The notes beneath the pieces are model-generated. The model was given only the letters and a program-made list of their open reading frames with translations. It was not told the DNA's origin and did not search any database. Positions 1-10,575 of a stretch of 64,000 nt of DNA are shown piece after piece (positions within the stretch are counted from its first letter, which is position 1; the number at the start of each line of letters is the position of its first letter). The position numbers and the translations under genes are program-made. The stretch lies in contig JAHCKM010000003.1 of NCBI GenBank assembly GCA_026125795.1, positions 744,001-808,000 of the forward strand, in the 5' to 3' direction. This stretch comes from Burkholderiaceae bacterium (GTDB lineage Bacteria; Pseudomonadota; Gammaproteobacteria; Burkholderiales; Burkholderiaceae_C).

Positions 1-767
1 CGCCGGTGGGCAAGCTGCGCATCGAGGGCGGCGTGCTGCGCAACATCGTGCACTGCAACTGGAAGATGTACCTCGAGAACATCAACGACACGGTGCATCC
101 ACCCTCGACGCACGAGTCGGCCACCGCAGCAGCGGGCCGGCTGTGGGAGGGCCAGCCCACCGATGCGCCGAAGCCGATGGCGATGGAGCAGATCCTGCCG
201 TTCGCCGCCAGCTACGACTTCTTTGACCGCATGGGCGGTCGCGTCTATCCCAATGGCCACAGCCTGCTCGGCGTCAACTTCAGCATCCACTCGGGCTACG
301 CCGCGTTGCCCGAGTACGAGGCCGCGATGCGCGCCGCGCACGGCGACGCACGCGCCGCCGAGATCCTGGAGCGCTCGCCGCAGAACGCGCTGTGCTTCCC
401 GAGCCTGGCGCTCAAGGGCTCGCCGCAAGCCATCCGCGTGATCCGGCCGCTGGCGGTGGACCGCACGCTGATCGAGGCCTGGAGCTTCCGCGTCGAGGGC
501 GCCCCTGACATCCTGTTCCAGCGCTCGCTCACCTACAACCGCCTCGTGTTCTCGCCGATGTCGGTGGTGGCGCACGACGACGTGCACCTGTTCGAAAGCA
601 TCCAGCAGGGCCTGCGCGCCGACGGCAACGAATGGATCAGCCTGCACCGCGGCTTCGATGCTCGGGAGTTGGAGCAGAGCACGGCCACAGTCGGTGGCAC
701 CAACGAGCTGTTGATGCGCAACCAGTTCCGTGCCTGGGTGAAGTTCATGACGTTGGGGATGATGTGA
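1..767 (+). CDS. Aromatic ring-hydroxylating dioxygenase, large (alpha) subunit, C-terminal part
   Basis: Partial gene: the frame is open to the left edge, so the N-terminal Rieske [2Fe-2S] domain lies outside the window. What remains is the catalytic domain. The mononuclear iron site is seen in NWKMYLENINDTVHPPSTHE (His-x4-His preceded by Asn/Asp), and the distal acidic ligand is probably in AHDDVHLFESIQ. The family inserts both atoms of O2 into an aromatic ring using electrons from a ferredoxin/reductase, neither of which is visible here. The beta subunit follows after a 346-bp gap that holds a repeat. The substrate is unknown; the neighbourhood suggests an aromatic acid or an indole-type compound. 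Confidence 0.9.
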   Translation, partial: PVGKLRIEGGVLRNIVHCNWKMYLENINDTVHPPSTHESATAAAGRLWEGQPTDAPKPMAMEQILPFAASYDFFDRMGGRVYPNGHSLLGVNFSIHSGYAALPEYEAAMRAAHGDARAAEILERSPQNALCFPSLALKGSPQAIRVIRPLAVDRTLIEAWSFRVEGAPDILFQRSLTYNRLVFSPMSVVAHDDVHLFESIQQGLRADGNEWISLHRGFDARELEQSTATVGGTNELLMRNQFRAWVKFMTLGMM

Positions 768-801
768 AGCTCGTGGAAGCCTCCAATCAGCGTGTGGCGC
801 G

Positions 802-1036
802 GCGCGGTGAGCGGTACCCGGGGCGGGCTCCTACTGGGTCGGTCGGCGCTGCGCGCCGACTTCGCAGCGGTGCTCACTCCGAGAGGGCGGCTGCGATGCC
901 GCTCGCAGCGGCCCTGAACGGGCCACTGCCTCATGGCTTCTCGCCGGTCCGGCCCCTGCGGGCCCGGACTTCCCCTCTCTGCGTTCCGCTCCTCGCCGCC
1001 CCACAAGTCGCCCACCCCGGATACCGCCCACCGCGC
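802..1036. repeat. 235-bp MITE-like element, copy 1
   Basis: This fills most of the 346-bp gap between the dioxygenase subunit genes. Its ends are near-perfect inverted repeats of about 23-25 bp (802-826 against 1012-1036, sharing a core close to GCGGTACCCGG). Inside are several hairpins, for example GTCGGCGCTGCGCGCCGAC and a stem beginning GTCCGG near 950. A second copy of exactly the same length, about 85-90 % identical by eye, lies at 10576-10810. It has no convincing reading frame of its own. It could be a non-autonomous transposable element or a structured intergenic repeat. Confidence 0.8.
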
Positions 1037-1113
1037 AGAGACGCTCGTGGTGTGCGTCGTGGAATACCCGGCCGCGGCTTTGCCTTGCTCGGTGTTTGCG
1101 TGGGAGTGGCCGA

Positions 1114-1602
1114 ATGATCGACTCCACCATTGAGCGCGAGTTGAGCAATCTCATCGTGCACGAAGCCGCGCTCATCGACGCGCGCCGCTTCGATGAATGG
1201 CTCGCCCTGTTCGCCGACGATTGCCGCTACTGGATCCCGCTGCAAGGCGCCGCGCAGGCCGAAGACGCGCAGCACAACGCGCTGGCCGACGAGGACAAGC
1301 TCCTGCTGAAGCTGCGCGTCGAGCGCCTCAAGAGCCCCAAAGCGCATTCGCAGCACCCGCCGAGCCGCTGCCAGCACGTGCTGCAGCAGCCTCGTGTCGT
1401 ACAGGCCGATCTCGCAGCCGGAAGCTGCGAGTTGCACACACCCTTCATCTATGTCGAATCGCGCGGCGAGCAGCAGTTGATGCTCGCCGGCGTGGCGCGG
1501 CACCGGCTGGTGCGGCGCGAGGAGAGTTGGCGGATCGCGTTCAAGCGAGTCGATCTGCTCAATGCCGGCGCTGCGCTGCCGGCGATCCAGTTGTTCCCGT
1601 GA
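1114..1602 (+). CDS. Aromatic ring-hydroxylating dioxygenase, small (beta) subunit
   Basis: A 162-residue protein with the NTF2-like cone fold expected for the dioxygenase beta subunit. Family features are the start MIDSTIERELSNLIVHEAAL, FADDCRYWIPLQ, and the late block HRLVRREESWRIAFKRVDLL. It packs under the alpha subunit in an alpha3beta3 enzyme and is mainly structural. The chosen ATG gives the usual family start; an ATG six codons upstream (1096) is also in frame. The gene lies 34 bp before the ABC binding-protein gene, so dioxygenase and importer are probably co-transcribed. Confidence 0.9.
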   Translation: MIDSTIERELSNLIVHEAALIDARRFDEWLALFADDCRYWIPLQGAAQAEDAQHNALADEDKLLLKLRVERLKSPKAHSQHPPSRCQHVLQQPRVVQADLAAGSCELHTPFIYVESRGEQQLMLAGVARHRLVRREESWRIAFKRVDLLNAGAALPAIQLFP

Positions 1603-1635
1603 CGTTCGTCCATCCAACCCATCGGAGATGCCGAC

Positions 1636-2781
1636 ATGACAACCTTGATTCGCAACGCGGCACTGGCCACAGGGGCCCTGGCCTTCGCCGCAGCAACGCT
1701 CGCCGCTGACCTCAAGGTCGGCCTGAGCGTGTCGCTGTCGGGCCCGAATTCGTCGCTTGGCATCCCGTATGCCAAGGGCATGCAGGCGGCGGTGGCCTAC
1801 AAGCCCGAGATCAACGGCCGCAAGGTGCAGCTGATCGTGCTCGACGACGGCTCGGATCCCACCAATGCCGGCCGCAACGCGCGCAAGCTGGTCGAGGAGG
1901 AGAAGGTCGACATCCTGATGGGATCGTCGGGCGTGCCGGCCACGATCGCGATCTCGCAGGTGGGGCGCGAGAGCAAGACGCCGATGATCGGGTTGTCGCC
2001 GATCTCGCTGCCGCCGGCCGAGAGCGACTGGACCGTCACGGTCGCGCAGCCGCCGCAGCTGATGATCGACGCCGTGGTCGCGCGCATGAAGCGCGACGGC
2101 GTCAAGACCGTGGGCTACATCGGCTTCACCGACGCCTGGGGCGACCTGGTCTACAACTCGCTGATGAAGGCGGCCGAGCCGGCCGGCATCAAGGTCGTGA
2201 CCAACGAGCGATATGCGCGCTCGGACCAGTCGGTGACCGGCCAGGTGCTCAAGATCGTCGCCGCGCGGCCCGATGCCGTGATGACCGGCGGCTCGGGCAC
2301 GCCCGGCGCGCTGCCGTACCTGGCGCTGGCCGAGCGCGGCTTCAAGGGCGGCGTGTACGGCCAGCACGGATTGATCAACCCCGATTTCGTGCGCGTGGCG
2401 GGCGCCTCGGCCAACGGCAGCTACATGCCCACCGGCCCGGTGATCGTGGCCGAGCAGTTGCCCAACGACTATCCCACCAAGAAGCTCGCGCTCGACTTCC
2501 GCAGCACGTTCCAGAAGGTCAACAACGCGCCCACCACCGATGCGTTCTCGGCCTATTCGTTCGACGCCTACATGGTGTTCGCCGATGCCGTCGCGCGCGC
2601 CAAGGGCGAGCCCGGCAGCGCGGCGTTCCGCCAGTCGTTGCGCGATGCGATCTTCAGCGCCAAGGAAGTGATCGGCACGCACGGCGTCTACAACTTCAAG
2701 CAAGGCAACCTGTACGGCGTGGACGAGCGCGCCCGCGTGATCGTCAAGCTCGAGGGCGGCCAGTGGAAGCTGGTGCCGTGA
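1636..2781 (+). CDS. ABC transporter substrate-binding protein, branched-chain amino acid (LivK/HAAT) type
   Basis: A 381-residue periplasmic binding protein. Residues 1-23 form a signal peptide (hydrophobic ALATGALAFAAATLA before ADLKVG). The mature protein begins DLKVGLSVSLSGPNSSLGIP, typical of type I HAAT receptors, and contains the usual VIVLDDGSDPTNAGRNARKL-like block. In Burkholderiales such receptors beside aromatic-catabolism genes commonly bind aromatic acids rather than amino acids. The permeases and ATPases follow directly (LivH, LivM-LivG, LivF), so this is probably the receptor for the compound degraded by the surrounding enzymes. Confidence 0.93.
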   Translation: MTTLIRNAALATGALAFAAATLAADLKVGLSVSLSGPNSSLGIPYAKGMQAAVAYKPEINGRKVQLIVLDDGSDPTNAGRNARKLVEEEKVDILMGSSGVPATIAISQVGRESKTPMIGLSPISLPPAESDWTVTVAQPPQLMIDAVVARMKRDGVKTVGYIGFTDAWGDLVYNSLMKAAEPAGIKVVTNERYARSDQSVTGQVLKIVAARPDAVMTGGSGTPGALPYLALAERGFKGGVYGQHGLINPDFVRVAGASANGSYMPTGPVIVAEQLPNDYPTKKLALDFRSTFQKVNNAPTTDAFSAYSFDAYMVFADAVARAKGEPGSAAFRQSLRDAIFSAKEVIGTHGVYNFKQGNLYGVDERARVIVKLEGGQWKLVP

Positions 2782-2791
2782 CGCAGAGCAA

Positions 2792-2873
2792 GTCATGAGA
2801 CCCCCCCGCTCACTTCGTTCGCTGCCCCCCGAGGGGGCTTCAGCCTCCTTGAGGCGGCTCGGCGGAGGCTGAC
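2792..2873. repeat. Intergenic repeat of the CCCCCGCTC...CCCCCCGAG type, copy 1
   Basis: The 92-bp gap between binding protein and LivH holds a GC-rich element starting with a C-run, then CGCTCACTTCGTTCGCTG, then CCCCCCGAGGGGGC, and ending GGCGGAGGCTGACATG at the LivH start. A diverged relative lies at 18271-18431 before phnI and also ends in GGCGCTGACATG. The CCCCCC/GGGGGG arms can pair. In both places the element lies inside an operon and donates the sequence just upstream of the start codon. Confidence 0.6.
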
Positions 2874-3938
2874 ATGACCTGGGACGTCGCCCTCATCCTC
2901 GGCATCGACGGCATCGCCAACGGTGCGATCTACCTGCTGGCCGGCCTCGGGCTGGTGCTGATCTTCTCGGTCACGCGGGTGGTCTTCGTGCCGTTCGGCG
3001 ACGTGGCCGCGTTCGCCGCGCTGAGCCTGGCGGCGTTCGAGGTCGGGCGGCTGCCGCCCACCGTGGGGCTGGTGGCGATGCTGGCGCTGCTGGCCGTGGT
3101 GGCCGAGGTGTGGAGCCTGGTGCGGCGCGGCGAGACCGCGCGCATACCGCGCGCCGTGCTCGGCTGGGGCGTGCTGCCGCTGCTGCCGTGTGCGCTGGCG
3201 TGGGCCTGCGCGTCGATGTATGGCGGCAAGCTGCCGCATGCGCTGTCGGTGGTACTGGCCGTCGCGCTGGTGGTGCCGATCACGCCGCTGGTGGCGCGCG
3301 TGGCGCTGCAGCCGATCGCCGACGCGTCGGTGCTGGTGCTGCTGATCGCGTCGCTCGCGCTGCACTTCTTGTTGTCGGGGCTCGGATTGCTGTTCTTCGG
3401 CCCCGAGGGCTTTCGCACCGCGCCGCTGGCCGCTGGCGCAATCACGCTGCCCGGCGGCTTTCCGGTCAGCGGGCAGGTGATGCTGATGCTGGCCTCGGCG
3501 GTGGTGCTGAGCGGGCTGTTCTTCCTGGCTTTCGAGCGCACGGTGGCCGGCAAGGCGCTGCGCGCCACCGCGGTCAACCGCGTCGGCGCGCGGCTGGTCG
3601 GGATCCGGCCTGCGCGCACCGCGTTGCTGGCCTACACAGCAGCGTCTCTGCTGGCCGGGTTGATCGGCGTGCTGGTGGCGCCGATCACGACGATGTATTA
3701 CGACTCGGGCTTCCTGATCGGACTGAAGGCGTTCGTCGCCGCCATCATCGGCGGGCTCGTCAGTTATCCGCTCACCGCGATCGGCGCGCTCGCCGTCGGC
3801 GTGGTGGAGAGCTTCGGCTCGTTCTGGAGCGGAGCGCTGAAGGACGTGATCGTGTTCAGCCTGCTGATCCCGGTGTTGCTGCTGCGCTCGGCGCTGGCGC
3901 GGCACGCCGAGGAAGAGCAGGAGGAGATCGAGACATGA
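2874..3938 (+). CDS. ABC transporter permease, LivH type
   Basis: A 354-residue inner-membrane protein made of successive hydrophobic helices. The N-terminus GIDGIANGAIYLLAGLGLVL and the late block FLIGLKAFVAAIIGGLVSYP are hallmarks of branched-chain-amino-acid-type permeases (LivH/BPD_transp_2). It is somewhat longer than typical LivH (about 300), with extra hydrophobic sequence around residues 60-140. It should pair with the permease half of the next gene to form the transmembrane channel for the receptor encoded upstream. Confidence 0.92.
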   Translation: MTWDVALILGIDGIANGAIYLLAGLGLVLIFSVTRVVFVPFGDVAAFAALSLAAFEVGRLPPTVGLVAMLALLAVVAEVWSLVRRGETARIPRAVLGWGVLPLLPCALAWACASMYGGKLPHALSVVLAVALVVPITPLVARVALQPIADASVLVLLIASLALHFLLSGLGLLFFGPEGFRTAPLAAGAITLPGGFPVSGQVMLMLASAVVLSGLFFLAFERTVAGKALRATAVNRVGARLVGIRPARTALLAYTAASLLAGLIGVLVAPITTMYYDSGFLIGLKAFVAAIIGGLVSYPLTAIGALAVGVVESFGSFWSGALKDVIVFSLLIPVLLLRSALARHAEEEQEEIET

Positions 3939-4050
3939 GCCGCTGGGCCGCTCCCGAGGCGACAACGAAGTTGCGGCGAAGACTCACAACTGCGCGAAGC
4001 GCTTGTGATGGCGCAGCCAATACCGTAGCGCGCAGCGCGGAGGATCGTCG

Positions 4051-5892
4051 ATGACGCGGCGGATGTGGGGGGTTGTCGCCGCCGTCGTGGCGCTGGCCGT
4101 TGCGCCGGCGCTGATGGGGCGCTTCGGCGTCTCGCTGCTCAACGACATCGGCATCGGCGCGCTGGTGGCGCTCGGGCTGGTGATGCTCACCGGCGTCGGC
4201 GGCGCCACTTCGTTCGGCCAGGCCGCGTTCGTCGGCATCGCGGCCTACACCAGCGCGTGGCTCAGCACCGTGCAGGGCTGGTCGCCGTGGCTCGGGCTGC
4301 CGCTGGCGCTGCTGCTCACCGGCGTGGCGGCGCTGGCCATCGGCGCGCTGACCTTGCGCTTGGGCGGACACTTCCTGCCGCTGTCGACCATCGCGTGGGG
4401 GCTGTCGATCGCGCTGCTGTTCGGCAACATCGAAGCGCTGGGGCGCCACACCGGCATCTCCAACGTGCCGCCGATCGCGCTGTTCGGCGTGTCGCTGTCC
4501 GATCCGCGCGCGGTGTACTACCTGATCTGGCTGCTGGTCGGGCTGGCGGTGCTGTTCTGCCACAACGTGCTGCAGTCGCGCCCGGGGCGCGCGGCGCGCG
4601 GCCTGCGCGGCGGCGCGATCCTGCTGGCCAGCGTGGGCGCCGATGCGTTTCGCGTGCGGCTGATGCTGTTCGTGCTGGCGGCGCTGCTGGCCGGACTTGC
4701 CGGCTGGCTCTACGCGCACGCCAACCGTTTCGTCAGCCCGGCGCCGTTCGACGTGCGCGCCAGCATCGAGTACCTGCTGATGGCGGTGGCCGGCGGGCTC
4801 GGCCACCTGGGCGGCGCGCTGGTCGGCGCGGCCGCGGTGCTGGTGATGAAGAACGCGGTGCAGGACGTGCTGCCGATCTTCACGTCGGCGGGCGGGCGCT
4901 TCGAGGCGGTGGTGTTCGCGCTGCTGTTCATCCTGCTGTTGCACCATGCGCGCGGCGGCGTCATGGGCTGGGTGATGCGTTGGACGCACAAGCGCATGGC
5001 GCCCGCGCCGGTGTCGTTGTCACCTGCCCAGGCGGCACCGTTGCCGCGCCGCACGCTGCCCGTGCGCGGCGAGCGACTGCTCGCGGTGCACAACGCGGTC
5101 AAGCGCTTCGGGGGCCTGGTGGCCGTCAACGATGTGAGCTTCGAGGTGCGCGCCGGCGAGATCGTCGGCCTGATCGGCCCCAATGGTGCCGGCAAGTCGA
5201 CGATGTTCAACCTGCTGACCGGCACCGCGCCGATGACCTCGGGCCGCGTCGAGTTCCTGGGCCAGGACATCACTGGCGTCGCGCAGCGCCGCGTCGCCAA
5301 CCGGGGCATGGCGCGCACCTTCCAGCACGTGAAGCTGAGGCCGAACATGAACCTGCTCGACAACGTGGCGCTCGGCGCGCACGGCCGCACGCGTTCAGGG
5401 GTGCTGGCCGCCGGCCTGCGGCTCGACCGTCGCGAAGAGGCGCAGATCATGGCCGAGTCGCTGGCGCAGCTCGAGCGCATCGGCCTGCGCGAGCGTGCGC
5501 ACGAACTGGCGGGCAGCCTGCCGCTGGGCACGCAACGGCTGCTCGAGATCGCGCGCGCGCTCGCCGGAGATCCGGTGCTGCTGGTGCTCGACGAGCCGGC
5601 GGCCGGGCTGCGGCGCCAGGAGAAGCAGGCCTTGGCCGATCTGTTGCGCAAGCTGCGCGCCGACGGCGTGACGATCCTGATCGTCGAGCACGACATGGAT
5701 TTCGTGATGAAGCTGGTCGATCGCCTGGTGGTGATGAACTTCGGCTCCAAGCTGGTCGAAGGCGTTCCGGCCGCGGTGCGTGCCGATCCGATGGTGCAGG
5801 CGGCCTACCTCGGCGCCGCGGTCGAGCCCGCGCCGGCGGCTGCCGATGCAGCGCCTGCGCTGGCCACAGAGAACGGGGCAGCGGGACGATGA
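4051..5892 (+). CDS. Fused ABC transporter permease-ATPase (LivM-LivG)
   Basis: A 613-residue fusion. Residues 1 to about 310 are a LivM-type permease with many membrane segments and the motif [19 protein letters not shown]. After a Pro/Ala-rich linker, residues about 345-595 form a LivG-type ATPase with Walker [10 protein letters not shown] near residue 375, the Liv-type signature [15 protein letters not shown], and Walker [12 protein letters not shown]. The SD-like GGAGGA precedes the ATG. It overlaps the next gene (livF type) by 4 bp. The fusion is a recurrent arrangement in Burkholderiales aromatic-acid importers (established knowledge). The 112-bp gap before it shows no gene. Confidence 0.93.
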   Translation: MTRRMWGVVAAVVALAVAPALMGRFGVSLLNDIGIGALVALGLVMLTGVGGATSFGQAAFVGIAAYTSAWLSTVQGWSPWLGLPLALLLTGVAALAIGALTLRLGGHFLPLSTIAWGLSIALLFGNIEALGRHTGISNVPPIALFGVSLSDPRAVYYLIWLLVGLAVLFCHNVLQSRPGRAARGLRGGAILLASVGADAFRVRLMLFVLAALLAGLAGWLYAHANRFVSPAPFDVRASIEYLLMAVAGGLGHLGGALVGAAAVLVMKNAVQDVLPIFTSAGGRFEAVVFALLFILLLHHARGGVMGWVMRWTHKRMAPAPVSLSPAQAAPLPRRTLPVRGERLLAVHNAVKRFGGLVAVNDVSFEVRAGEIVGLIGPNGAGKSTMFNLLTGTAPMTSGRVEFLGQDITGVAQRRVANRGMARTFQHVKLRPNMNLLDNVALGAHGRTRSGVLAAGLRLDRREEAQIMAESLAQLERIGLRERAHELAGSLPLGTQRLLEIARALAGDPVLLVLDEPAAGLRRQEKQALADLLRKLRADGVTILIVEHDMDFVMKLVDRLVVMNFGSKLVEGVPAAVRADPMVQAAYLGAAVEPAPAAADAAPALATENGAAGR

Positions 5893-6620
5893 GCACGGTG
5901 ATGCTCGAGATCGGCGACCTGCACGTCTCGTACGGCCAGGTGGATGCGGTGCGCGGCGTCTCGCTGCAGCTGGCGCACGGGCAGATCGTCTCGGTGATCG
6001 GCCCCAACGGTGCCGGCAAGACCACGCTGCTCGGCGCCGCGATGGGCCTGCTGCCGTCCAAGGGCACGCTGCGCTTCGACGGCGAGAACCTCGAGGGCCT
6101 CGATGTCGAGGCACGCGTCGAGCGCGGCCTGACGCTGGTGCCCGAGAAGCGCGAGCTGTTCGGCGAGTTGTCGGTGCTCGACAACCTGATGCTCGGTGCC
6201 TACGCCAAGCGCGCCGGCGCCACTGCGCTGCGCGGGCGGCTCGACGCCGTGTATGCGCGCTTTCCGCGCCTGGCGGAGCGGCGCGCGCAGCGCGCCGACA
6301 CCTTGTCGGGCGGCGAGCGGCAGATGCTCGCGCTGGGCCGCGCGCTGATGTCGGCGCCGCGCCTGCTGATGCTCGACGAGCCCAGCCTCGGCCTGGCGCC
6401 GCTGATCGTGCAGGAGATCCTGTCGATCGTGCGCGGATTGCGCGCCGATGGTGTCTCGATCCTGCTGGTGGAGCAGAACGCGCGCGCCGCGCTCGAGAGC
6501 TCCGACCACGGCTACGTGCTCGAGACCGGAGAGATCGCGCTCAGCGGCGAGTCGTCGGCGCTGGCCAAGGATCCGCGCGTGCAGGCCACCTACCTCGGCG
6601 GAGGTACCGATGACGATTGA
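5889..6620 (+). CDS. ABC transporter ATP-binding protein, LivF type
   Basis: A 243-residue cytoplasmic ATPase. It has Walker [17 protein letters not shown], signature [15 protein letters not shown], Walker [12 protein letters not shown] and the LivF C-terminus with [20 protein letters not shown]. It is the second nucleotide-binding subunit of the Liv-type importer. Its start overlaps the LivM-LivG stop (ATGA), and its last 11 bp overlap the acyl-CoA ligase start, showing translational coupling between import and CoA activation. Confidence 0.94.
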   Translation: MSTVMLEIGDLHVSYGQVDAVRGVSLQLAHGQIVSVIGPNGAGKTTLLGAAMGLLPSKGTLRFDGENLEGLDVEARVERGLTLVPEKRELFGELSVLDNLMLGAYAKRAGATALRGRLDAVYARFPRLAERRAQRADTLSGGERQMLALGRALMSAPRLLMLDEPSLGLAPLIVQEILSIVRGLRADGVSILLVEQNARAALESSDHGYVLETGEIALSGESSALAKDPRVQATYLGGGTDDD

Positions 6621-8226
6621 CGCGCTGCCGCCACCCGAGCGCACGCTGCCGGCGATGCTGCGGCGTGGCGCCGGGCGTGCGCTGGTCGCGTTCGGTGACG
6701 TCTCGTGGAACGTGCACGATGCCTGCGAGGCCGCGGCGGGCCGCGGCGCGGCGCTGCGCGCCGCCGGCGTGGCGCGCGGCGACCGCGTGCTGCTGATGTG
6801 CGGCAACCGCATCGAGTTCCTCGAGGCGTTCCTCGGTTGCGCCTGGATCGGTGCGGTGGCGGTGCCGGTGAACACGGCATCGATGGGGCCGCAACTCGAG
6901 TACTTCCTCGCCAACAGCGGCGCGCGGTTGCTGGTGATCGAGGCGCCGTTCGTGCAGCGGCTCGCGACGGTGGATCTGTCGCGCACTGCGCTGCGGGCCA
7001 TCTGGGTCATCGGCGCGGCGGAGCCTGCGGTCGGGACCGTGCCTAGCATCGCCTGGCCGTCGCGTGGCCAGGCGATCGAGCCGGAGCCGGTGCAGCCCGG
7101 CGACCCGCTCGCCATCCTCTACACATCGGGTACCACCGGGCCGGCCAAAGGTGTCATCTGCCCGCACGCGCAGTTCCACTGGTGGGGCGTGAACAGTGCG
7201 CGCATCCTCGGGCTCGACGCCGGCGACGTGTTGTGCACCACGCTGCCGCTGTTCCACATCAACGCGCTCAACACCTTCGCGCAGGCGCTGGTGACCGGCT
7301 GCCGCGTGGTCTACGAGCCGCGTTTTTCGGCTTCGGGCTTCTGGCCCGCGATGCGGGCAGCGGACGCCACGGTGGTCTACCTGCTCGGCGCGATGGTGCC
7401 GATGCTGCTGGCGCAGCCCGCGAGCGGAGACGAGCGCGAGCACCGCGTGCGCATCGGTCTAGGCCCCGGCGTGCCCGCGGCTGCGGCCGAGGCGTTCCAA
7501 GCGCGCACCGGCGTCACGCTGCTCGAAGGCTACGGCTCGACCGAAACCAACTTCGCGATCGCATCCACGCGCGAGGCGCGAGGCCGTGGTGTGATGGGCT
7601 GGGTGCAGCCCGGCTTCGTTGCACGCGTGGTCGACGAGCACGACGTCGAGCTGCCGGCCGGCGTCGCAGGCGAGCTGGTGCTGCGCGCCGACGAGCCGTT
7701 CGCCTTTGCCAGCGGCTACTTCGGCATGCCGGAGAAAACCGTCGAGGCGTGGCGCAACCTGTGGTTCCACACCGGCGACCGCGTGGTGCGCGAGGCCGAC
7801 GGCGCGTTCCGCTTCGTCGACCGCATCAAGGACGCGATCCGGCGACGCGGCGAGAACATTTCGTCGTACGAGGTGGAGCAGGTGCTGCTGAGCCATCCGG
7901 CGGTGGCCAGCGTGGCGGTGTACGCGGTGCGCTCCGAGCTGGCCGAAGACGAGGTGATGGCCGCGCTGGTGCTGCGCGACGGCCAGCGCTGTGCGCCGCA
8001 GGAGCTGGCCGCGTTCTGCGAGCCGCGCCTGCCGCACTTTGCGATCCCGCGCTACATCGAACTGATGGACGACCTGCCGCGCACCGAGAACGGCAAGGTG
8101 CAGAAATACCGGCTGCGCGAGCGTGGCGTCACGAGCGCCGCCTGGGAGCGGCCGGCACGCGCAACGCGAGCCACGCCGTCGCGAAGCGACGGCAAATCGA
8201 CGATAGGCAGTGAGGACTCTCGATGA
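6610..8226 (+). CDS. AMP-dependent acyl/aryl-CoA synthetase
   Basis: A 538-residue ANL-superfamily ligase expected to activate a carboxylic acid to its CoA thioester at the expense of ATP, giving AMP and PPi. Visible motifs are the P-loop [12 protein letters not shown] near residue 170, [15 protein letters not shown], the hinge [19 protein letters not shown], and the catalytic C-terminal lysine in [10 protein letters not shown]. Overall it resembles carnitine-CoA ligase-like ATP-dependent acyl-CoA ligases more than classical benzoate-CoA ligase. Its position just before the aryl-CoA monooxygenase/reductase suggests that 2-aminobenzoate (anthranilate), salicylate or a relative is the substrate. 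The Ser/Arg/Thr-rich C-terminal tail is unusual. Confidence 0.9.
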   Translation: MTIDALPPPERTLPAMLRRGAGRALVAFGDVSWNVHDACEAAAGRGAALRAAGVARGDRVLLMCGNRIEFLEAFLGCAWIGAVAVPVNTASMGPQLEYFLANSGARLLVIEAPFVQRLATVDLSRTALRAIWVIGAAEPAVGTVPSIAWPSRGQAIEPEPVQPGDPLAILYTSGTTGPAKGVICPHAQFHWWGVNSARILGLDAGDVLCTTLPLFHINALNTFAQALVTGCRVVYEPRFSASGFWPAMRAADATVVYLLGAMVPMLLAQPASGDEREHRVRIGLGPGVPAAAAEAFQARTGVTLLEGYGSTETNFAIASTREARGRGVMGWVQPGFVARVVDEHDVELPAGVAGELVLRADEPFAFASGYFGMPEKTVEAWRNLWFHTGDRVVREADGAFRFVDRIKDAIRRRGENISSYEVEQVLLSHPAVASVAVYAVRSELAEDEVMAALVLRDGQRCAPQELAAFCEPRLPHFAIPRYIELMDDLPRTENGKVQKYRLRERGVTSAAWERPARATRATPSRSDGKSTIGSEDSR

Positions 8227-10556
8227 AGATCGTCTGCATCGGCGGCGGCCCCGCCGGCCTGTACTTCGGGTTGCTGATGAAGAAGCTCAACCCGGCGCAC
8301 GACATCACCGTGGTCGAGCGCAACAAGCCGTACGACACGTTTGGCTGGGGCGTGGTGTTCTCCGACGCCACCATGGACAACATGGAGCGTTGGGACGCCG
8401 AAACAGCGGCCGAGATCCAGCAGTCGTTCGCGCACTGGGACGACATCGAGCTGCTGTTCAAGGGGCGACGCTTGCGCTCGGGCGGCCACGGCTTCGTCGG
8501 CATCGGACGCAAGAAGCTGCTCAATATCCTGCAGGCGCGCTGCGAGCAGCTCGGCGTGAAGCTGGTGTTCGAGCGCGAAGTCGATTCGGACGAGGACTAC
8601 CCCGACGCCGACCTGATCATCGCCAGCGACGGCATCAACTCCAAGATCCGCAGCAAGTACGCCGCGACCTTCAAGCCCGACATCGTCACGCGGCCCAATC
8701 GCTTCATCTGGCTCGGAACCCACAAGCTGTACGACGCGTTCACGTTCGACTTCCGCAAGACCGAGCATGGCTGGTTCCAGGCCCACATCTACAAGTTCGA
8801 CGACGGGACCACGACCTTCATCGTCGAATGCCCCGAGCACGTGTGGCTCGCGCACGGCCTCGACAAGGCCGACCAGGAGGCGTCGATCGCGTTCTGCGAG
8901 GACCTGTTCGCCGACAACCTGCAAGGTGCCAAGCTGATGACCAACGCGCGGCACCTGCGCGGTTCGGCGTGGCTCAACTTCCAGCGCGTGGTGTGCGAGC
9001 AGTGGTGGTTGAAGAACGAACACGGCAGCCACGTGGTGCTGATGGGCGATGCGGTGCACACCGCGCACTTCGCGATCGGCTCGGGCACCAAGCTGGCGAT
9101 CGAAGACGCCATCGAGCTGGCGCGCCAGTTCCAGCGGCTCGGCGACAAGGCGGAGCACATCCCCGAGGTGCTGCCGGCGTACCAGGAGGCGCGCCGCATC
9201 GAGACGCTGCGCATCCAGAACGCGGCGTGGAACGCGATGGAGTGGTTCGAGGTGTGCGGCGCGCGCTACTGCGACCAGCTCGAGCCCGAGCAGTTCATGT
9301 ACTCGATGCTGACGCGCAGCCAGCGCATCAGCCACGAGAACCTGCGCCTGCGTGACAAGCGCTGGCTTGACGGCTACGAGCGCTGGTTCGACGAGCGCTC
9401 GGGGCTTCATAAGGTGAACGCAGTGCCGCCGATGTTCACGCCCTACACGGTGCGCTCGGTCACGTTGAAGAACCGCGTGGTGGTATCGCCGATGGCGCAG
9501 TACTCGTGCGTGGACGGTATCCCGGGCGAGTTCCACCTCGTGCACCTGGGCTCGCGTGCGCTCGGAGGCGCCGGCATGGTGGTGGCGGAGATGACGTGTC
9601 CGTCGCCCGAGGCGCGCATCACGCCAGGCTGCCCAGGCCTGTGGAACGAGGCGCAGGCCCAGGCCTGGAAGCGCATCGTCGACTTCGTGCACCGCGAGAG
9701 CGACGCCAAGATCGCGATGCAGCTCGGCCACTCCGGCGCCAAGGGCTCCACCAACGCGCCGTGGGACGATGCCGGCGCCGATTACCCGCTGCCCAGCGGC
9801 AACTGGCCGGTGATCGCGGCGTCGCCGGTGCCGTACCTGGACGACGGCGGCCCGATCCCGAAGGCGATGGACCGCGCCGACATGGAGCGCGTCACGGCCG
9901 ACTTCGTGCGCGCGGCGCGTTACGCGGCCGAGGCGGGATTCGACTGGCTCGAACTGCACTGCGCGCACGGCTACCTGCTGTCGAGCTTCATCTCGCCGCT
10001 GACCAACCGGCGCACCGATGCCTACGGCGGAACACTGGCGAACCGGCTGCGCTATCCGCTCGAGGTGTTCGCCGCGGTGCGTGCGGTGTGGCCGCAACAC
10101 CTGCCGATGTCAGTGCGCATCTCGGCGCACGACTGGGTCGAAGGCGGCATCACGCCGGTCGACGCGGTGCAGATCGCACGCGCCTTCAAGGCCGCCGGCG
10201 CCGACATGATCGACTGCTCATCCGGCCAGGTCAGCGCGCATCAGAAGCCGACCTATGGCCGCATGTACCAGACGCCGTTTGCCGACCGCATCCGCAACGA
10301 GGCCGGCATCGCGACGATTGCGGTCGGTGCGATCTCGGAAGCCGACCACGTGAACAGCATCATCGCGGCCGGGCGCGCGGACCTCTGTGCGATCGCGCGG
10401 CCGCATCTCGCGAATCCGGCGTGGACGCTGACCGAGGCGGCCAAGATCGGGTTTACCGACATCGCCTGGCCCAAGCAGTACCGCACGGCCAAGCAGCAGA
10501 TGGAGAACAACTTCGCGCGCGAGAAGGCGATGGCGGCGCAAGGGGTGAAGTCGTGA
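8223..10556 (+). CDS. Bifunctional aryl-CoA monooxygenase/reductase (2-aminobenzoyl-CoA or salicylyl-CoA type)
   Basis: A 777-residue two-domain flavoprotein. Residues 1 to about 395 form an FAD aromatic monooxygenase with dinucleotide motif [20 protein letters not shown] and the FAD-binding block [20 protein letters not shown]. Residues about 400-777 are an Old Yellow Enzyme-type FMN reductase ([34 protein letters not shown]). This architecture is known from 2-aminobenzoyl-CoA monooxygenase/reductase of Azoarcus evansii and from salicylyl-CoA 5-hydroxylase/oxidoreductase proteins. It hydroxylates and, in the first case, also reduces the CoA-bound ring, giving a non-aromatic product for beta-oxidation. 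The downstream hydratase, dehydrogenase, thioesterase and RidA favour the 2-aminobenzoyl-CoA route; which substrate is used is inference. Confidence 0.92.
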   Translation: MKIVCIGGGPAGLYFGLLMKKLNPAHDITVVERNKPYDTFGWGVVFSDATMDNMERWDAETAAEIQQSFAHWDDIELLFKGRRLRSGGHGFVGIGRKKLLNILQARCEQLGVKLVFEREVDSDEDYPDADLIIASDGINSKIRSKYAATFKPDIVTRPNRFIWLGTHKLYDAFTFDFRKTEHGWFQAHIYKFDDGTTTFIVECPEHVWLAHGLDKADQEASIAFCEDLFADNLQGAKLMTNARHLRGSAWLNFQRVVCEQWWLKNEHGSHVVLMGDAVHTAHFAIGSGTKLAIEDAIELARQFQRLGDKAEHIPEVLPAYQEARRIETLRIQNAAWNAMEWFEVCGARYCDQLEPEQFMYSMLTRSQRISHENLRLRDKRWLDGYERWFDERSGLHKVNAVPPMFTPYTVRSVTLKNRVVVSPMAQYSCVDGIPGEFHLVHLGSRALGGAGMVVAEMTCPSPEARITPGCPGLWNEAQAQAWKRIVDFVHRESDAKIAMQLGHSGAKGSTNAPWDDAGADYPLPSGNWPVIAASPVPYLDDGGPIPKAMDRADMERVTADFVRAARYAAEAGFDWLELHCAHGYLLSSFISPLTNRRTDAYGGTLANRLRYPLEVFAAVRAVWPQHLPMSVRISAHDWVEGGITPVDAVQIARAFKAAGADMIDCSSGQVSAHQKPTYGRMYQTPFADRIRNEAGIATIAVGAISEADHVNSIIAAGRADLCAIARPHLANPAWTLTEAAKIGFTDIAWPKQYRTAKQQMENNFAREKAMAAQGVKS

Positions 10557-10575
10557 TCCGTCGGTCGTTGGCGCG

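Noticed and set aside
632-1117. Possible protein encoded in the 235-bp element, similar to one at 10627 and beyond
   Set aside because: The two copies give similar peptides only because the DNA is repeated; the changes favour hairpin pairing over codon synonymy and there is no start signal.
931-2796. Long minus-strand frame opposite the beta-subunit and binding-protein genes
   Set aside because: Its product is rich in His, Arg, Gln and Asp with no domain, typical of the reverse strand of GC-rich genes; the + strand genes there are clear families.
8052-10100. 682-residue minus-strand frame opposite the bifunctional flavoprotein
   Set aside because: Shadow of a well-supported flavoprotein gene; no motif of its own.
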